Source: Trochalopteron elliotii
Lineage: Eukaryota; Chordata; Aves; Passeriformes; Leiothrichidae
Direction: 5' to 3'
Length of the DNA stretch: 64,000 nt
Assembly (NCBI GenBank): GCA_024734555.1
Contig: JANPWX010000055.1
Location: forward strand, 1,827,840-1,891,839
The notes beneath the pieces were generated by a model. The model was not told where the DNA came from. It saw only the letters and a list, made by a program, of their open reading frames with translations, and searched no databases. The translations under genes and the position numbers were made by a program. How positions within the stretch are numbered: position 1 is the stretch's first letter; each line of letters begins with the position of its first letter. Positions 24,601 through 37,600 of the stretch are shown here, in pieces.

Positions 24601-27457
24601 GATTTTGCTTTATTTATTAATTTATCTTGGTAAGCACGTGTTGACTGCTGCCTGCTGATAAACCCCCAGAGTTTCCTCTGTTCCCCCACTCTCCTCTCCC
24701 CAAGCAGTGGCAGTTGAATCATGCTGGCAATGTCTCTGCACAACTATAGGGAAACAGCACTGGGCAGTGCCTTCTTGGAGGCCAACTCTTTGCTGTTACT
24801 TAATCATGTCTTTCTGGCTTCCTCCACACTGGGGGAAAGCTTTACTCTGTGCCTGCACTCAGGCTGCTTCTGTAGCTGTGTGTAGTCCTGCAGTCATGGG
24901 TGCATTAAAATTCACTTCAAAACATTAAAGCTGAGCTTCAGGATGAGATTTCTACCAAGAGGCCCTGCAGAAGGCCTAGTCCTTGATTAAGGAATGTGTA
25001 TCTGAGTTGACTACTGTCTTGAGGAAAAAGACTGCCTCAAAGTGTAAAATCTAAACAGTGAAAGAATTATTGAGATATTCTGTTTTCCTTTTTTTTTTGC
25101 CAGGAAACTCAGGTGCCTTGTCTGCAATCCTACAAAAATCTGAGCTAGAGCTGGAAGTGTGTCCAAAACTCTTGACCCCTAGTCTTATGCCTTAGCTATA
25201 AAAGCATCCTTTCTTTCTGAATAGCTCTAGTAATGGTCTGCCTAGGGAATGAAGAGAAATGGAGAATCTTGTCTCCAGTATTATGATTCTGAATAAAGCC
25301 TCAGGTCAATGTAATCAGACATACAGAAAAGAGAAGGATGATGTCTCTATGACATGGTTGAATTACTGCCATTGCAGAACTGGTCCAGTTTTTTTCATAA
25401 ATGGTAAACTTATCAATGTGAGGGAGAATCAAAGGATTTTGTGAATTTTTGTCAAGCACAGTGACAAAATAATCACTGTAGTGTCAGAGGGCAAGGAAGG
25501 GTCGAGGGAAACAAGGCAGGGAAAAAGTAGTTTTTTTTCAGCATGACAGATATAATTGTGAAAATTATGACAATTTCTAATATTCTAAAAATAGACTTCC
25601 ATCTTTTTAGGGAATATTTCTTAAGTAAAAATTGATCCAGTTAAAAATTGAAGCATTTCTTTATTGTTTTGCCAAAACATTCTGGGTTGACATAAAACAA
25701 TTTTTTTTGTCTTAACATTTCACTGAAAGCTTCAAAAATTTTATTCTGCTTGATTCAAATTTAATTTTTTCCTGATTTTTCTCATTTTCCCATCTATTTC
25801 TGATGGATCTTTCTTTACTAAAAAGGCATCTTAACTTTTGCTAGCTTGATCTTGCACTTTCACTTGAATGTGAAAAAAGGCAAAAATAAGTTGAAAATTA
25901 AATGCATTAAATTTTCATAATGTGTAACTTTAGTATGGATATGTAAATATTTCATCCCCCTTTGGTTCTTTTAAAATGTCCTCCAGCCCATTGACTCTAG
26001 TAATGGGCCAGGTAAACATCTTGACCTTTATCTACTCAACTTAAAATCCCTATAAATAACTTTTATTGGTTTCTCTCCTCTGCAGCAGTGTCACAGCTAA
26101 GAATGTCATTGCCCCAAACTGACAATTATGTTTTCCATTCTTCTGTCTTTTGCTTTCTTTTTCTTCTTACATAGTTTATAAAGCGCAAAGACAAGAAAAG
26201 TCAAAATAAAGGTCTTTGTTCAAATAAAGGTAAAATTCTGCTGCAGACAGAAAAGTGACTTTGGAGAAAAATGACATCACCAGACTCTGTATTTATTCTC
26301 TTCAGTGGCATCCAGATCAAATTTACTTGGTTTTCAAGGTGATGTTTCTAACCAGCCAGCCCTTAAACTCAAATTGGGATCTGAAAGTCAAGCTGTGTCC
26401 TTTCTGACTCATGCATAATCATCCTTAATAAAGTTTCTATAGACAGGATTTAGCTGACAACTTGGTGTTTATCATACACAAGACAAAAGAGATTAATCCA
26501 AGCCATTCATCCATAGCTAGGCTGACTCTTCATCATTAGCTGGTTAATGTGTACTATCTGTAAAGCAAGCCAGAACAGGATGATCCTAAGAGCAGATGTC
26601 CTAATATGGAGTTGGTTTTATGCAATGCTTTTCTCCACCAAAAATGCATTTCATTTTAACCAAGTATTTCCCAGACAAGTCCACTGGTTAGCCCCTGTGA
26701 TAGTAGGCCTGGGAGAAATCTGTTTTGCCTTCCTTCCCCTCGCCTTTGTGCCCATCTTCCAAAGCAAAATGTGTGTATGGGATTAAAAAGGGGAAGGAGT
26801 GGGGGTGATGGTTCAAGGTGGGAATACCTGGGGCTCTGCTCTGCAAAGGGATCAGCTGGTTAATGGAACATGAAGTCAGATTTGGGGTTTCCAGCCCCAT
26901 AGCTCTCCTTGTTGGGCACGGTACCTCATGGAGTAAGGCACATGATACTGAACACCCTCCCAAACTCGTTGACATGTGCATTTGTGTATTTAATGTACAT
27001 GTGTGGCAGCCTGACATCCGCTGTGACAGAATCCACTAGTGGTCTGTGCAGCAAGCTGCCATCTCCCATCTCTTTAGGCTGAGGTGATGATGCAGTTTGA
27101 TCTTGCTTTGAGATCTCCCCTCTTTTTAATGAGTGTTAGGTCTTGTCTTAAATGTTATTTTAATCCACTTGTCATGTACTTAGCATGCTGAGTAGTCAGG
27201 CAAGGAGCGGGGAGCTGGCTGGGTGCAGGGTAAGTGAGGTATCTCTCTGCTTGGGAGGGTTCTGGTCCTTCCCCTTAACCACACCTACCTCATGTCTGAT
27301 GATGAATGTTAAAGGGAAGACTGGATGTCACTTGGCTTTTTTCCTGTCTCCAGAGTAGCTGTAAGAAACCAGAGGAAGCACAATGAGTTTGAAGAAATGA
27401 TGTCCTTTAAGCAGAGAGATAAAGAGATCGTGCTTATAGGAGGCATTGCTTTGCAAA
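21646..27457. other. Intronic sequence without recognised genes
   Basis: No gene is recognised. About 22120-22330 is strongly purine-rich on the + strand. At 22490-22650 a GC-rich then AT-rich block containing 'taataactaaaggg' has the look of a conserved non-coding element. The remainder is AT-rich intron with T and A runs. Confidence 0.5.
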
Positions 27458-27579
27458 GTAGCACACTGGAGCAGAGGGGAGGTGGCCAGTCTCAATTTCC
27501 TGATCTGTGCTTGTCCAGCTTAGGAAGCAACTTCACCCCCTGTACCTCAGCCAATTTACCTGTTAGAGGCAATGGAGAT
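27458..27579 (+). mobile_element. Possible MIR SINE fragment (weak)
   Basis: Elements of the MIR layout occur in order: 'gcacactggagcagagg', 'gaagcaacttcacccc', 'tgtacctcagccaattta', 'cctgttagaggcaatggaga'. Divergence is high, and this could be coincidence. Confidence 0.35.
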
Positions 27580-29029
27580 CCCTCCTTTGTAAGGCATTTG
27601 AAATCTTTTAGTAAAGAGTGTGCTATTAGAGAAAGGAATATTACTGTCACAATGCTAACAGAATTACTCAGTTTCTGTCTGGACAAAAATGAGATCTTTG
27701 CTGGCTTCTGGAACAGATGTGTGGCCAGGTTTTGTCTCATCAGAAATGGCTGTTGGCTATTGCCTTCAAACACCAGCTCACCTACTAGTGGCTCAGTATG
27801 GGGTCCTGTTGTATGTTTGAAATGCAGAGGTTGTCCCTTTGGAAGCTGCCAGGACCTCCTTTGGATCATATTTGTGTGTGACACAAAATTATGCTCTTAA
27901 TGGCCTAATGCAGTCTACTACCCTAGGTTGTGACAGTCTAGGGCTGTCACAATCTTTCTTCTCAGCCTCTATACTACTATTCTTCCTGCTCTTTTCATTT
28001 CTGTCCCTTTCCTTAGTCCCATTTTGTTATTATTAATCTTGTCCTTTCAAGTTGGCTTGTTATTTCTAGTCTTCATCTCCTGCCTCTTTTGCATAGACCC
28101 TGTGTCTTCCCATGCAAATTGTGTAACTCATAATGTTCCCTAACTTGGAAAAACCAGAGGTGGCCAGCATGCATCAATCATGGCCTCTTGCAGCAGGAAC
28201 ACACAGGTAACTGGTATTTTAGGGAGCCTCAACGCAATGAGTGGGCAGCAGTCAGTCCAGGTAAGAGAGGAGACTTACACCTTATCAACAAGGCAAGCTT
28301 GGGCCTCTGAAAGATGTCTGGGGGATCTCAGACCTCCTCTGTGTACTTGTTCATTTGTCACATGTATGAGTTGGGTGACTTTGAGTCCCCTTCTCCAGTA
28401 CTGTTTTCCCACTTTCTTCTGAATCTCTTGTCCACCTGTCAGCAAGACTTTGTACCACATGTCTTCTTGTGATCGTGGCACTGAGCTTCCTTCACCATGT
28501 GAATGCAGCTACACATAATCCAAGGCTATAAGAGCTGTATATAGTGATGGATGATGCTCTGCAGTGGTGTCAGGAATGTGTGATTGTGGGATTTGGTGGT
28601 CCTTTGCTGTCCCAGCCAGTAATCACTGTACACACAGAGACTAAACAAGAATTCAGCCAAACCAATTTTTTCTTAAGGGCAAAATGTCATGGAGACTTTG
28701 AAAAATACATTGAAAACTTCTTTTCTGATTATTATACTGTATTCTGATGCTACTTCAATTGAGATTTTTCAGAATCCGTGTCTCTACTAATGGAAAAAGC
28801 AAGATATGAAAATAATCTGGAGCTCATGACTCTCAAAAAGAATCAAAAGCCTGGAGATCAGCTCAGAAACTCAGGATAGGACATTCTATATTAATCTGCA
28901 AAGCAGTGTTTGCACTGCATATATGGGAGCATTATGTTGCAGTTCAAGGTGGTAATAGATTAATTCTATACACTTCTGATGCATATACATCTAAAACTAT
29001 CACATCAAGCCTTGCACAAAACTTTAATA
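27580..29029. other. Intronic sequence without recognised genes
   Basis: A 191-codon + frame spans 27325-27900 with a 130-codon frame opposite it, but neither shows a domain, signal or known motif. I treat both as chance. Confidence 0.5.
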
Positions 29030-29290
29030 GCAGTGTCTCAACAAACTGAGAGAAGTTCAAAGAAAAACAACAAAAAATATCAGGTTGGCTTCAGGATTGA
29101 TTTAGGTTGAAAGATTAGGTGTGCTTAATGTGGGTAGGATGATGAAGGCAGGCATGCACAAAGAGACTACAAATATTTGGTGGGTGTTAATGCTAAGAGG
29201 AGAAGAATTACTTTGCGTGATTTAAAGGGGTATATAATAAGAAATGACACAGAAGGAAGTGACAAAATAGTATGAAAACTACAAAGAACC
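29030..29290 (+). mobile_element. Ancient CR1 LINE, C-terminal ORF2 fragment
   Basis: Stretches such as 'gagagaagttcaaagaaaaa', 'tatttggtgggtgttaatgc', 'taagaggagaagaattac' and 'gtgatttaaaggggtataa' follow the order of the region just before the 3' UTR in old CR1 copies (a Leu-Arg rich RT C-terminus followed by FKYL...GVNA-type sequence). The left part from about 28780 may belong too. No intact frame remains. Confidence 0.5.
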
Positions 29291-30339
29291 TTCTGCTGTC
29301 AAAACATATAGTACTGTGTTGTCAGTGAAGTATCTACAGAGGTAGGTAACAGCCCCTGAAGGCAAAACTTGGGAGGCTGTGCTGCATGGAGTCAGCCTGC
29401 TCTAGAAGAGAGGTGAACTGGACGTTACCTGTTCACCTGTCTGAGACAGCTTTCCTCTACCACACATTTTGTTTCTTCCAAAACAATCTTTGTGAATGCA
29501 TCAGTCATTCAAATGACCTCTTCTAACCCAACACATCAAATCTGCATATTGATCTATTGCTACATGATTATGACTTCCATATTATGCTTCCAGTGAGTGT
29601 ACAAGTTTCAGGAATCTTGTTAATTTAGCCCAATCTTTCAAATACATTATCTTAATGTCTAGTCTAAACCCATGAAAATCTGGCGAGTTTAGCCATCAGG
29701 TAACTTGCCACACAGGTAAGTAGAGTAAAGGTTGTTTTTTTGTTCTTTCATTATGTTGATTCACAACTTTCTTCATTGCCAGAGACCCAGCTTCTTGTCT
29801 GAGTGTAGCCCATAGCAGTAGCCCCCACATACTCAGGGATGAGATTCGTGTTACTATTAATGTTGGTTTCTTCCCCAAGGAAACCTCAGACTGCTTTAAT
29901 TTTGTTCATCTGCAGCACAGTAGACTGTCAATATCCAAAGACAGGATCTCTGGATCAGACCTTTGGTTCTTGCTTGCTAAATATTTCCAGAGGTCATTTT
30001 TGGCAGGCACAACACCTGCCTGGGCACTGCTTCAGAATTGCAGGTGGGATGGAGAAAAAAATCTGAGACTATGAACAGAAGGATGCTCATGCCAGGGGTT
30101 TCTGAAGGAGTGAGGCAAGTAAGAGACAGAAGCACGAGTGTCATCCAAGCACTGGTGCAGGGGTGGAAATTTTGTGCCCTTTTCTCTTGTTCTTTGTTTG
30201 ACAACTCATTTATTTCAATGTCTGTTTACTGCTGGAAGGGGAGATACAAAAGGCCCCTAGTTGTTAATTGCTTCTTCTGAAAGAACATTTTAAATAATCC
30301 TAGAAAAATTTATGAGGGAGTTTGTTTGCCTTTTGTCAG
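29291..30339. other. Intronic sequence without recognised genes
   Basis: Nothing recognisable; frames are short and undistinguished. Confidence 0.5.
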
Positions 30340-31650
30340 CTAGAAGTTTTCTTGAGGGAAAAGGAAACACCACACTTCACGCAAGCCCAGCCATCGCAGG
30401 GCCAGATCCTGCCTGGGTGCCATTTGCAGTAGCTGCAATCCCTCAGCCCAGTGACCTGCACTGTGGGCAGCCACCGAGGCAGTGATGGGGAGCTCCACTC
30501 TGGACATGGCTCCTCCGTGTCCCTGTGGGGAAAACAACCCCTCTTGGCACAAGGCTCTGGTGGCAGGTGCAGCTGCTGCTCAGCAGAGGCGGTGCCAGCT
30601 GGGGGCAATCATGGGCCCTCACGGCCCTACTTGGCTCCACCTGGGCCTCCCACACCCATCCTGGGCACATTTCAGCTCAGCCTGAGGGGGCTGCCTCTTC
30701 CCTGGGCTCTGCTGTGAGGTGCTGATTTGTACTTCGAGGGATGCTATGGTCCTGGCTTGCTCATTGTTGTGATGATGGACCCCATTACCAGCCCCCGTGC
30801 TCCGTATTGTGTTTCTGTGCCCCTTGTGAGACTCTTCCCACCATTTGAACGAGGTATGTGCATAGCTGGGTACAGGTAAGGCCTGGTTTTGTACACCTGG
30901 ACCCTTCTGAGGCTGCTTGGAGCTGTGCTGGGGTGCCCCTGTGGGTTGGGGATCAAGGTGCTGTGGCCTCTGTGGTCCAAACCAGCAGGATAGGCTTTGG
31001 TGATCCCCTGGAATGGGTACAGCTCTTCTTGCAGGCAGATTGTGTGAGCAAAAGCAGCAGCTGGCTGAGGCCCCTTGTGTGTCCTGGGGTGTAGCTCTGT
31101 GGTACAGAAGTGGCATCTCCCTCAGATGGGGAGCTTCCCTGGTCTGGGAGGTGACAGGGGACCTTCTGCTGGTGCTGTGGGTACCCCCCCCCGTGTCCTC
31201 ATGGCTTGTGCAGCTCTCAGCTGTGCAGCATGAGACAACATACACCACGTTAGTTGTGGGATGACATGGCATCTTTTCCTGTCCTGGTTCCTCCCTTGGC
31301 TTGGGGAGACTTGGCTGTTGGTTTGGGGGATCATCACCCCTTAGGAGGATCTGTGGGGGTTTCTTCCCTGAGCCACCTAAGGTAGCGACATTCACCTGGG
31401 GAGTGCTAGGGCTGGGTAGTGCAGGCGTGGCTTGCAGAACAGCTGTGTGTGATCCTGGTAACAAAACTGGTGGCTGGTGAGCTTGTCCCCATGCAGGCTG
31501 GATGGTCAGTTTCTTTGTTTTCAATCTTGGGAGGCTGTAGCTTGGGGTCTGCATGGACCTGAGAGCTTCCCCTGAAGCTGTTGCAGCCCAGGACACAATG
31601 GCTTGTGGGTCTGAAGGGGATCAGGACTTGGTGTGACTGGGCCTGTGGAG
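30340..31650 (-). other. GC-rich block with long open frame, possible transposon ORF1-like remnant
   Basis: On the - strand a 325-codon frame runs 31596-30619, the longest in the window. It is rich in Pro, Gln, Ser and His, with no signal peptide, membrane segment or domain I recognise. Downstream on the same strand, in the frame 30608-30336, is a Cys pattern at 30437-30372 (CSYCKW...CDGWACVKCG, C-x2-C-x9-C-x4-C-x2-C) that could bind zinc. The block is clearly more GC-rich than its flanks but poor in CpG. Cys-finger motifs followed by a nucleic-acid-binding ORF occur in the ORF1 region of some CR1 elements, so an old CR1 5' part on the - strand is one reading. Others are a lineage-specific exon of a non-coding RNA, or chance in a stop-poor GC-rich segment. 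Function unknown. Confidence 0.3.
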
Positions 31651-34600
31651 CTGGTGAATGAACAATAAGGGAAAAGTGCTTCATGTATGTTTGGTCTATG
31701 TTTACTTAAGAGTAAGTGGAAATAGATTTAAGCAACAGAGAATTTATCAACGCTTTCCCACAAAAGGTTTAGGGGCCAAAGGGATCGGAAAAATGGGTTC
31801 AATTGAGTTAACAGGACTCTTCCAGTACTTCAGTGTTGTGTTTTCAGTTTGGGGTTTTTGAATGTGGGGGGTTGGTGACTTGCAAGAGAGGATGGTAGTT
31901 AAAAGCTCTCAAGCTGCAACCTTGTTTAAGTCATTACCCAGTGAGCCCTGCTGCGTGCAGTTTCACACCTGTGTGTGGTTTCCTTTCCTAGCCCTGACTC
32001 TGCTTACTGGAGCTGCTGCTCACATAGGTCCCTGTGTGCTGGCACAGAGCCTTGGACTGGCCAGCCCCAGGAGTTTGTGCTTTGCTGCAGAGTGTGTAAT
32101 TATTCACCTTATGACTCAGTCAGCAGTACTGTGAGTGTCAGCACGTAATTCTTCTCTGCCCTAAAGTAATGGTCTTCGACCAATGGTCCAGGAACTATTT
32201 CTGTGGGTTTGTGAAAGATAATGAGAAAAGTGAGGCTATTGTCATTAGGCTTAAATTCATTATTCAGGGATCCATACCTCCATTTGAGATGCTTTATAGG
32301 TCCATGAGTTTCAATAGGCTGAAACCAGTGGCTCTGACAGCCTTCTTACCTTCTGATGGTCCCTTACATAGTGCAGTATCACCACTTTTTTCCCCCCTGG
32401 AGTAACAAATAGGAAGAGTACTAGGTCACACTTCTGTGGAGCAAACTATTACCAAGAAGCTGTAATGGTGGCAGTCTAATTGAATTGACATTTTATGTAT
32501 TATAAGTGATTATATTAATTTTATTGTGATATGTATCACATTGTGTGAGATTTTAGGGGATAACTGCTACTTTGTGCTAGGTGTTGCTGAGAGGAATATT
32601 ATAAATGGCAAAAGTACTATAAAGGCTGTCTCTTTCATGCAGGATTTATGTCTAAGGTCTAAATTTTAATACTCTCATTGATATTTGAATTTTATTCTGT
32701 GCATTGTTTGACAACATCCATTCCAAATGTGCAAAAAATCAATTTAGCTCTAAAAAAATTGTGATTTATGGAACATATGTGATTGACAGATAGTGGCCTA
32801 ATTTTAATTTTGTTCTGGTTATTGATCAAAACCCAGATCTTTAGGGTATGTTTTCAGCTGCCCTCCATGAGTTTAATTGCTACATTCTCGGAGCTGAGTG
32901 TTAACAGATAAAATACTGTGGGAAGTGTTGGTAAAATACAAAAGGTTACTGCTCTGCAGTTGGCTCAGATTGCAAAAATTTGATGCTACTCTTTGTAAGT
33001 GCTCCAGTCTTGTCTAAAAAGATCATTTGCCTGGGATATACTGCTGGAGTTTGGGTTGGTGGGAACATGATCTATACTGTGGGGGTTTTCTTGAGGAAAC
33101 ACTCCAATAAATCCTCCTCTGAAGAACTGCAATAACTGCTTTCGGGTTTCATATCTGTGTGACTCTTGTATATCCAAAAGATATGAGGCCCATGCGCCTT
33201 TTCAGCTTTATTTTGTGTGTTTACATTTATCTTAAGTGGCACAGGCACAGTGATGGCAGATTGCACAGGGGTATTTTTATTAGGAAAGCCCAGTAATACG
33301 AATAGCTGTAAGATTTTTCTAGACAGAAAAATAGACTAAAATAGCAGTGGAACATGGGCAGGAAGGAAGGAAATACAAGTATGTGTGTGTTGACAGGAGA
33401 AGTACACAGGGCTGTTTATACCTCCAGGGGAAATCATCAGGAACATGTTACCACTGGTAAAGAAAAATCTTGAGGACAGACGGAGTCCCAGGGGTGAGAG
33501 CTGTCTGAAAAATGAGAACATAGTTGTGAAAGGTAGTACCAGACTTTTTAGATTGGTGGTTTTTTTTTTAATAATTCAAGGTAGGCTAATTTTTTTTTGT
33601 CTTTTCTCCCTTAAATTTCAATGACATTTTAAAAATCATTAAAGTTGTTTTAATGAGATTCTTCCTTTCTAATTGTTATATTGAAATTTTCAGTTATGTT
33701 TCTGTAAAAGTATAGTACTGGAAGTTGGCAGAATTAAGAAAAAACAAACCAAACAAAATGGAGGACTTTGATTATTTGGTTATGAAAAGTGGGTTTTTAA
33801 TTTAAGACCACTGTCCTGGGATCCAGTTCACCACTGACCTATACTCATTGTCAAGAAATATTTCACAGACGTGATGACAATGCCCTCATGGGGTGGGGCT
33901 TGCTGTTTCATGCCTGAGCTCTTGTAAAGCTCTTGTTGCTGTTGGGCAAAGTCCTGTCTAGAAATATTTCCTTTTAGTGAAAAATAGAAGTTGTAACCTG
34001 TGTGAGAACGGATATTAAACTGACATGATTTTAACGTGTGTTATAAGTGGGCCAAAGCATCAGAGTACTCCACAGCTGTTGATAGCTATTGCCTGGCTGC
34101 ACAGAAATATTTCACTTTTCTATCAAAGTAATACTGGGGGAAATCAAAGAACACTGAAAACTGGGACACTGGGATGATTGGCTTAGGAGTTGATTTTTTT
34201 TTTCAGAGCTAAATCAGTAGGGCTAGATTTCAGAGCTTTATTCATGTTCAATAGTAGCCCCATTAAAGTCACCTTCCTTCTCCTGACTTAACACAAAATT
34301 AAAAGGGTTCTAAGAGTACTATTAATGGTATAGAAATCTGGCTTCTACCTTGGCACAAAAAATGGAGGGAAATACAGGATATCATAAAACTCTCTGTGGC
34401 TTTAGTAACAGCAAAGTTTGGAGAAATGTATAGAAAAAAATTATTAATAATGGACTGAAATGTAAAATTTTAGTTCAGTACAGGACAGAATTGAATGTGG
34501 TGATAAACTATGGAATTGGATTCTGAGACAAATGGCGAACTCGAGTTGCCTGAAGCTTTTAATTTGTTTGAGGAACTGCTTTAAGCCATCATTTGCAGTG

Positions 34601-37600
34601 TAGTTTCATATATTTAGTTTTTAACTCCTGAAGTGGAGTGCAGCATTGGGATGAGAGCAGAGGGGCACATGGCCCGTGCTAGTGTGATCCAACCCTTGAT
34701 GCAGAGCTTATGGGCGCACTTTATGGCACTAGTAAGAATGCAGTAGCTTCTGTGTAAATGTGCATTTTCCAAATCTTGCAGTACTGTGGAAAAGATGGAA
34801 TAAATAGTCCTTTTCTGAATTTTATAAAATCATGCCTCAATTGGAAGCTTTTAAATACTACTACTACAACAGCATAAGGATGTGTGGAAAGGCATTTATA
34901 GCTTGCAGTTGCCTACTTCATTTGGTGTGGGCAAAGAAAGTGAGTTTCGAAGTGTGTTCTCAAGCAAAAGATTTGATATTTGCAACCTAAATCATATGGC
35001 TCTGTATGTTTCCTGAGAGGGTGATTCCTCTAACCACCCAACTGTTAACTGGGAGTGTGCAATTAAAAATGTATGCTGTGTTTGTCAGCTCTTTAAACTG
35101 TTCAAGCTGGTTACATAAGGTGAAGAAATTCGTTACATAAGTTACACCATGAATTGCAAATTGTTTACTTAGTTGTGACAGCCATAGCTTAAGATATTTG
35201 TAGGCCGAGGGTTAGTCAGGGAAGACTCTTATGAATCATTTTGAATAATGAATAAATTTCAGATTTTATTTGCAGCCTGTTAGCAGACAATTAACAAAGA
35301 AAAAAGGATAAGACTTGTCAGAGTTGTATTTAAATGACTGTCTGCTCCAGATTACTGACTTAAGCTGAGTAGCTGGGTTTGTACTGTTGACTAAATTTGG
35401 CAGTTCATATCTTGCTGTCAAACTCCTGAGTCATCTAGGCTTTTGAATGTTTTTCTGCATAACTGTATAATTATAGTGAGAAAATAGACTAAGTACATTA
35501 ATAAGGCTTAATTAAAACATGCATATGTACAAATATTCATGTATACAAATGAAAGTACCCAAACTTCTATGTTCTTCTGATTGAGCATCAGACACAGCAG
35601 TACTCTCCAGTGCACATTCTCTGTAAACTGTGTTTCAAGTCTTTTCTTCTACATGGGTAAGAAATTCAAACAGCCCAGTGGTGTGTTAGCAATTTCTCTA
35701 ATTGTAAAAAATGTTGGTGTCTGAGTTTTCTTATTTCAACTCCAGCTTTTCCAATAGAATAGCTTGTTCCTGTTCTGGAACAAAAATAAGCTATATTAGT
35801 ATCATGTGGTTTGCTTGTAACACAGTGTGCTGGATTTTCTGCTAGTATGACTTTTCAAGAAAAATCTTACCTTTATTGCAAAACTCATGTCAAAAACCTT
35901 ATTTCAATACAGACTATCCCTTGAGTGTGTGTTCTAGGGTTCTGTTAACTCTAGTCAAGTCTAATGCTCTGGGCTGTTCACTGAGAGCATTTTGTGTCAG
36001 GTGTGGGCAGTGAGAGCCACCTGCTGCCATGGCAAAGGTTTCTGTCATCTTTTCCTGAGGTGTGAGTGACTCAACTAGCTGAGCTGTAAATCTGTGATTC
36101 CATGGCCTGTGGGAAAATGTGGGATCTGGCTGTGCCCTTCCTTCCTCCCTGCTGGCCCATGAGCTTTCCTTAGAGGTGCCTGAAGGTCACTTGTGCTGAC
36201 AATCTGTGTTCTGGTTCAGCTGCTAAGTTAGTTGAGGATTATCAGTTCATGGATGCTTGGATCTGCCCTTTCCTCTCTTGGCCAAAGCTTTTGGGGTGAT
36301 TGACAAATGCAGGGGTGCTGTTGGCCAAAGTATTTTCTTGCAAGAAAGGTAATTCTGGGGCTGGAATGGCTCAAAGCAAGTTGGCTGTGTGTCAGCAGAG
36401 CAGCATGATGTTGACCTGATATAAAATGGCCTCTAACGCTGACTGTGATCACCTCTTTGATGTAGTTTTCATCTAGTTTTGTGGTGATTAATAAATGTTT
36501 ATCACCTTGGAGATCTTCCAGTGGAAAACACTTTAATAAATACACAAGAATGTTATTGAAATGTACTTCGTTGCACAGCAGGAAAACATGTATTAATTGT
36601 TTCTGTAATTGCTGGTGACTAGATGCCCAGCTTTGCAGGGGAATGGCTCCAGGACCTGACCCACGTAAAGACTTGTAGTGCTGGTGTGTGTTTGTGTGAG
36701 CCATACCTGCTTTGAAAGGTAGAAGTGAGCTTTGTTTCACTCTGAGCTCAGAGCCAATGAACCAACCCACCCTGTGAAGGAGGCAAAGGAAATTTGGAGG
36801 AATAAAGTAGTTTGTAGGTTTTCTTTTTCCACTGGGGTTGTTACCACCTATGTTGACTAACTGTGTTTAGCAGGATAAGTGAAAAACTTAATTTCCCTTA
36901 ATATTGACATTCCCCTCTCCATTGCTTTTGCAATATTTTGTGTAGCTTTCATCATGATAGAAGCAAATCTGTAAAACAAAACAACAAAAACGTTAAAGTA
37001 AGGAAAGTACATGAAGCAGGAATCAGTTTCAGTTCTCCAGTAGTGTGAAAGAGGCAGTTTGTTACCAGGCAAAGTAATTTCAGAATATTTTTTACCCTTC
37101 AGAAGAACACACTAATTAAAGTATTCCCTGCTGCTCTGTTGTACGAGGCAGCATAGCTCTGATGCTGTTCAGAGCACTTTCAATGGCTGTGCTGAGCAAG
37201 TCTTATGGGTGGATAATGGTGGTTAAAGTGGAATGGAGGCTAGAGGTGGTTTATTCTTAATAAAAATGTTAGCCGAGTAGAGAGCACTTCAAAGAATGTA
37301 GTGAGGTCACAGTGGCAGAACTTAAGAGAGGAAAATTAAAATATTTAATTACTCTTGTGTTTTTTTCCTGTTCATGTCTGAGAAATAGAGATAATTTTTA
37401 CTGTCTTCTCCTGACACCTCTGTGCGGGACTAGGGAGAGCTGCTGAATCAGTGTAGTCTTCTGCTATTGCAAGCAACTGCTATGTATAATCCCAGCCGCA
37501 AATGTCTTAAGATACATATGGAGAAGCAAAATTTAAACCTTTTCTTTCTTGGGAGACTCCAAAATGTGGGACTGCACCTTTGGGGTTTTTTTTTTAGGTT

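Noticed and set aside
27325..27900. 191-codon + frame
   Set aside because: No domain, no codon-level sign and an overlapping antisense frame; about one such frame is expected by chance in six frames of 64 kb.
36228..36770. 180-codon - frame
   Set aside because: No motif, signal or membrane segment recognised, and the length is within chance expectation.
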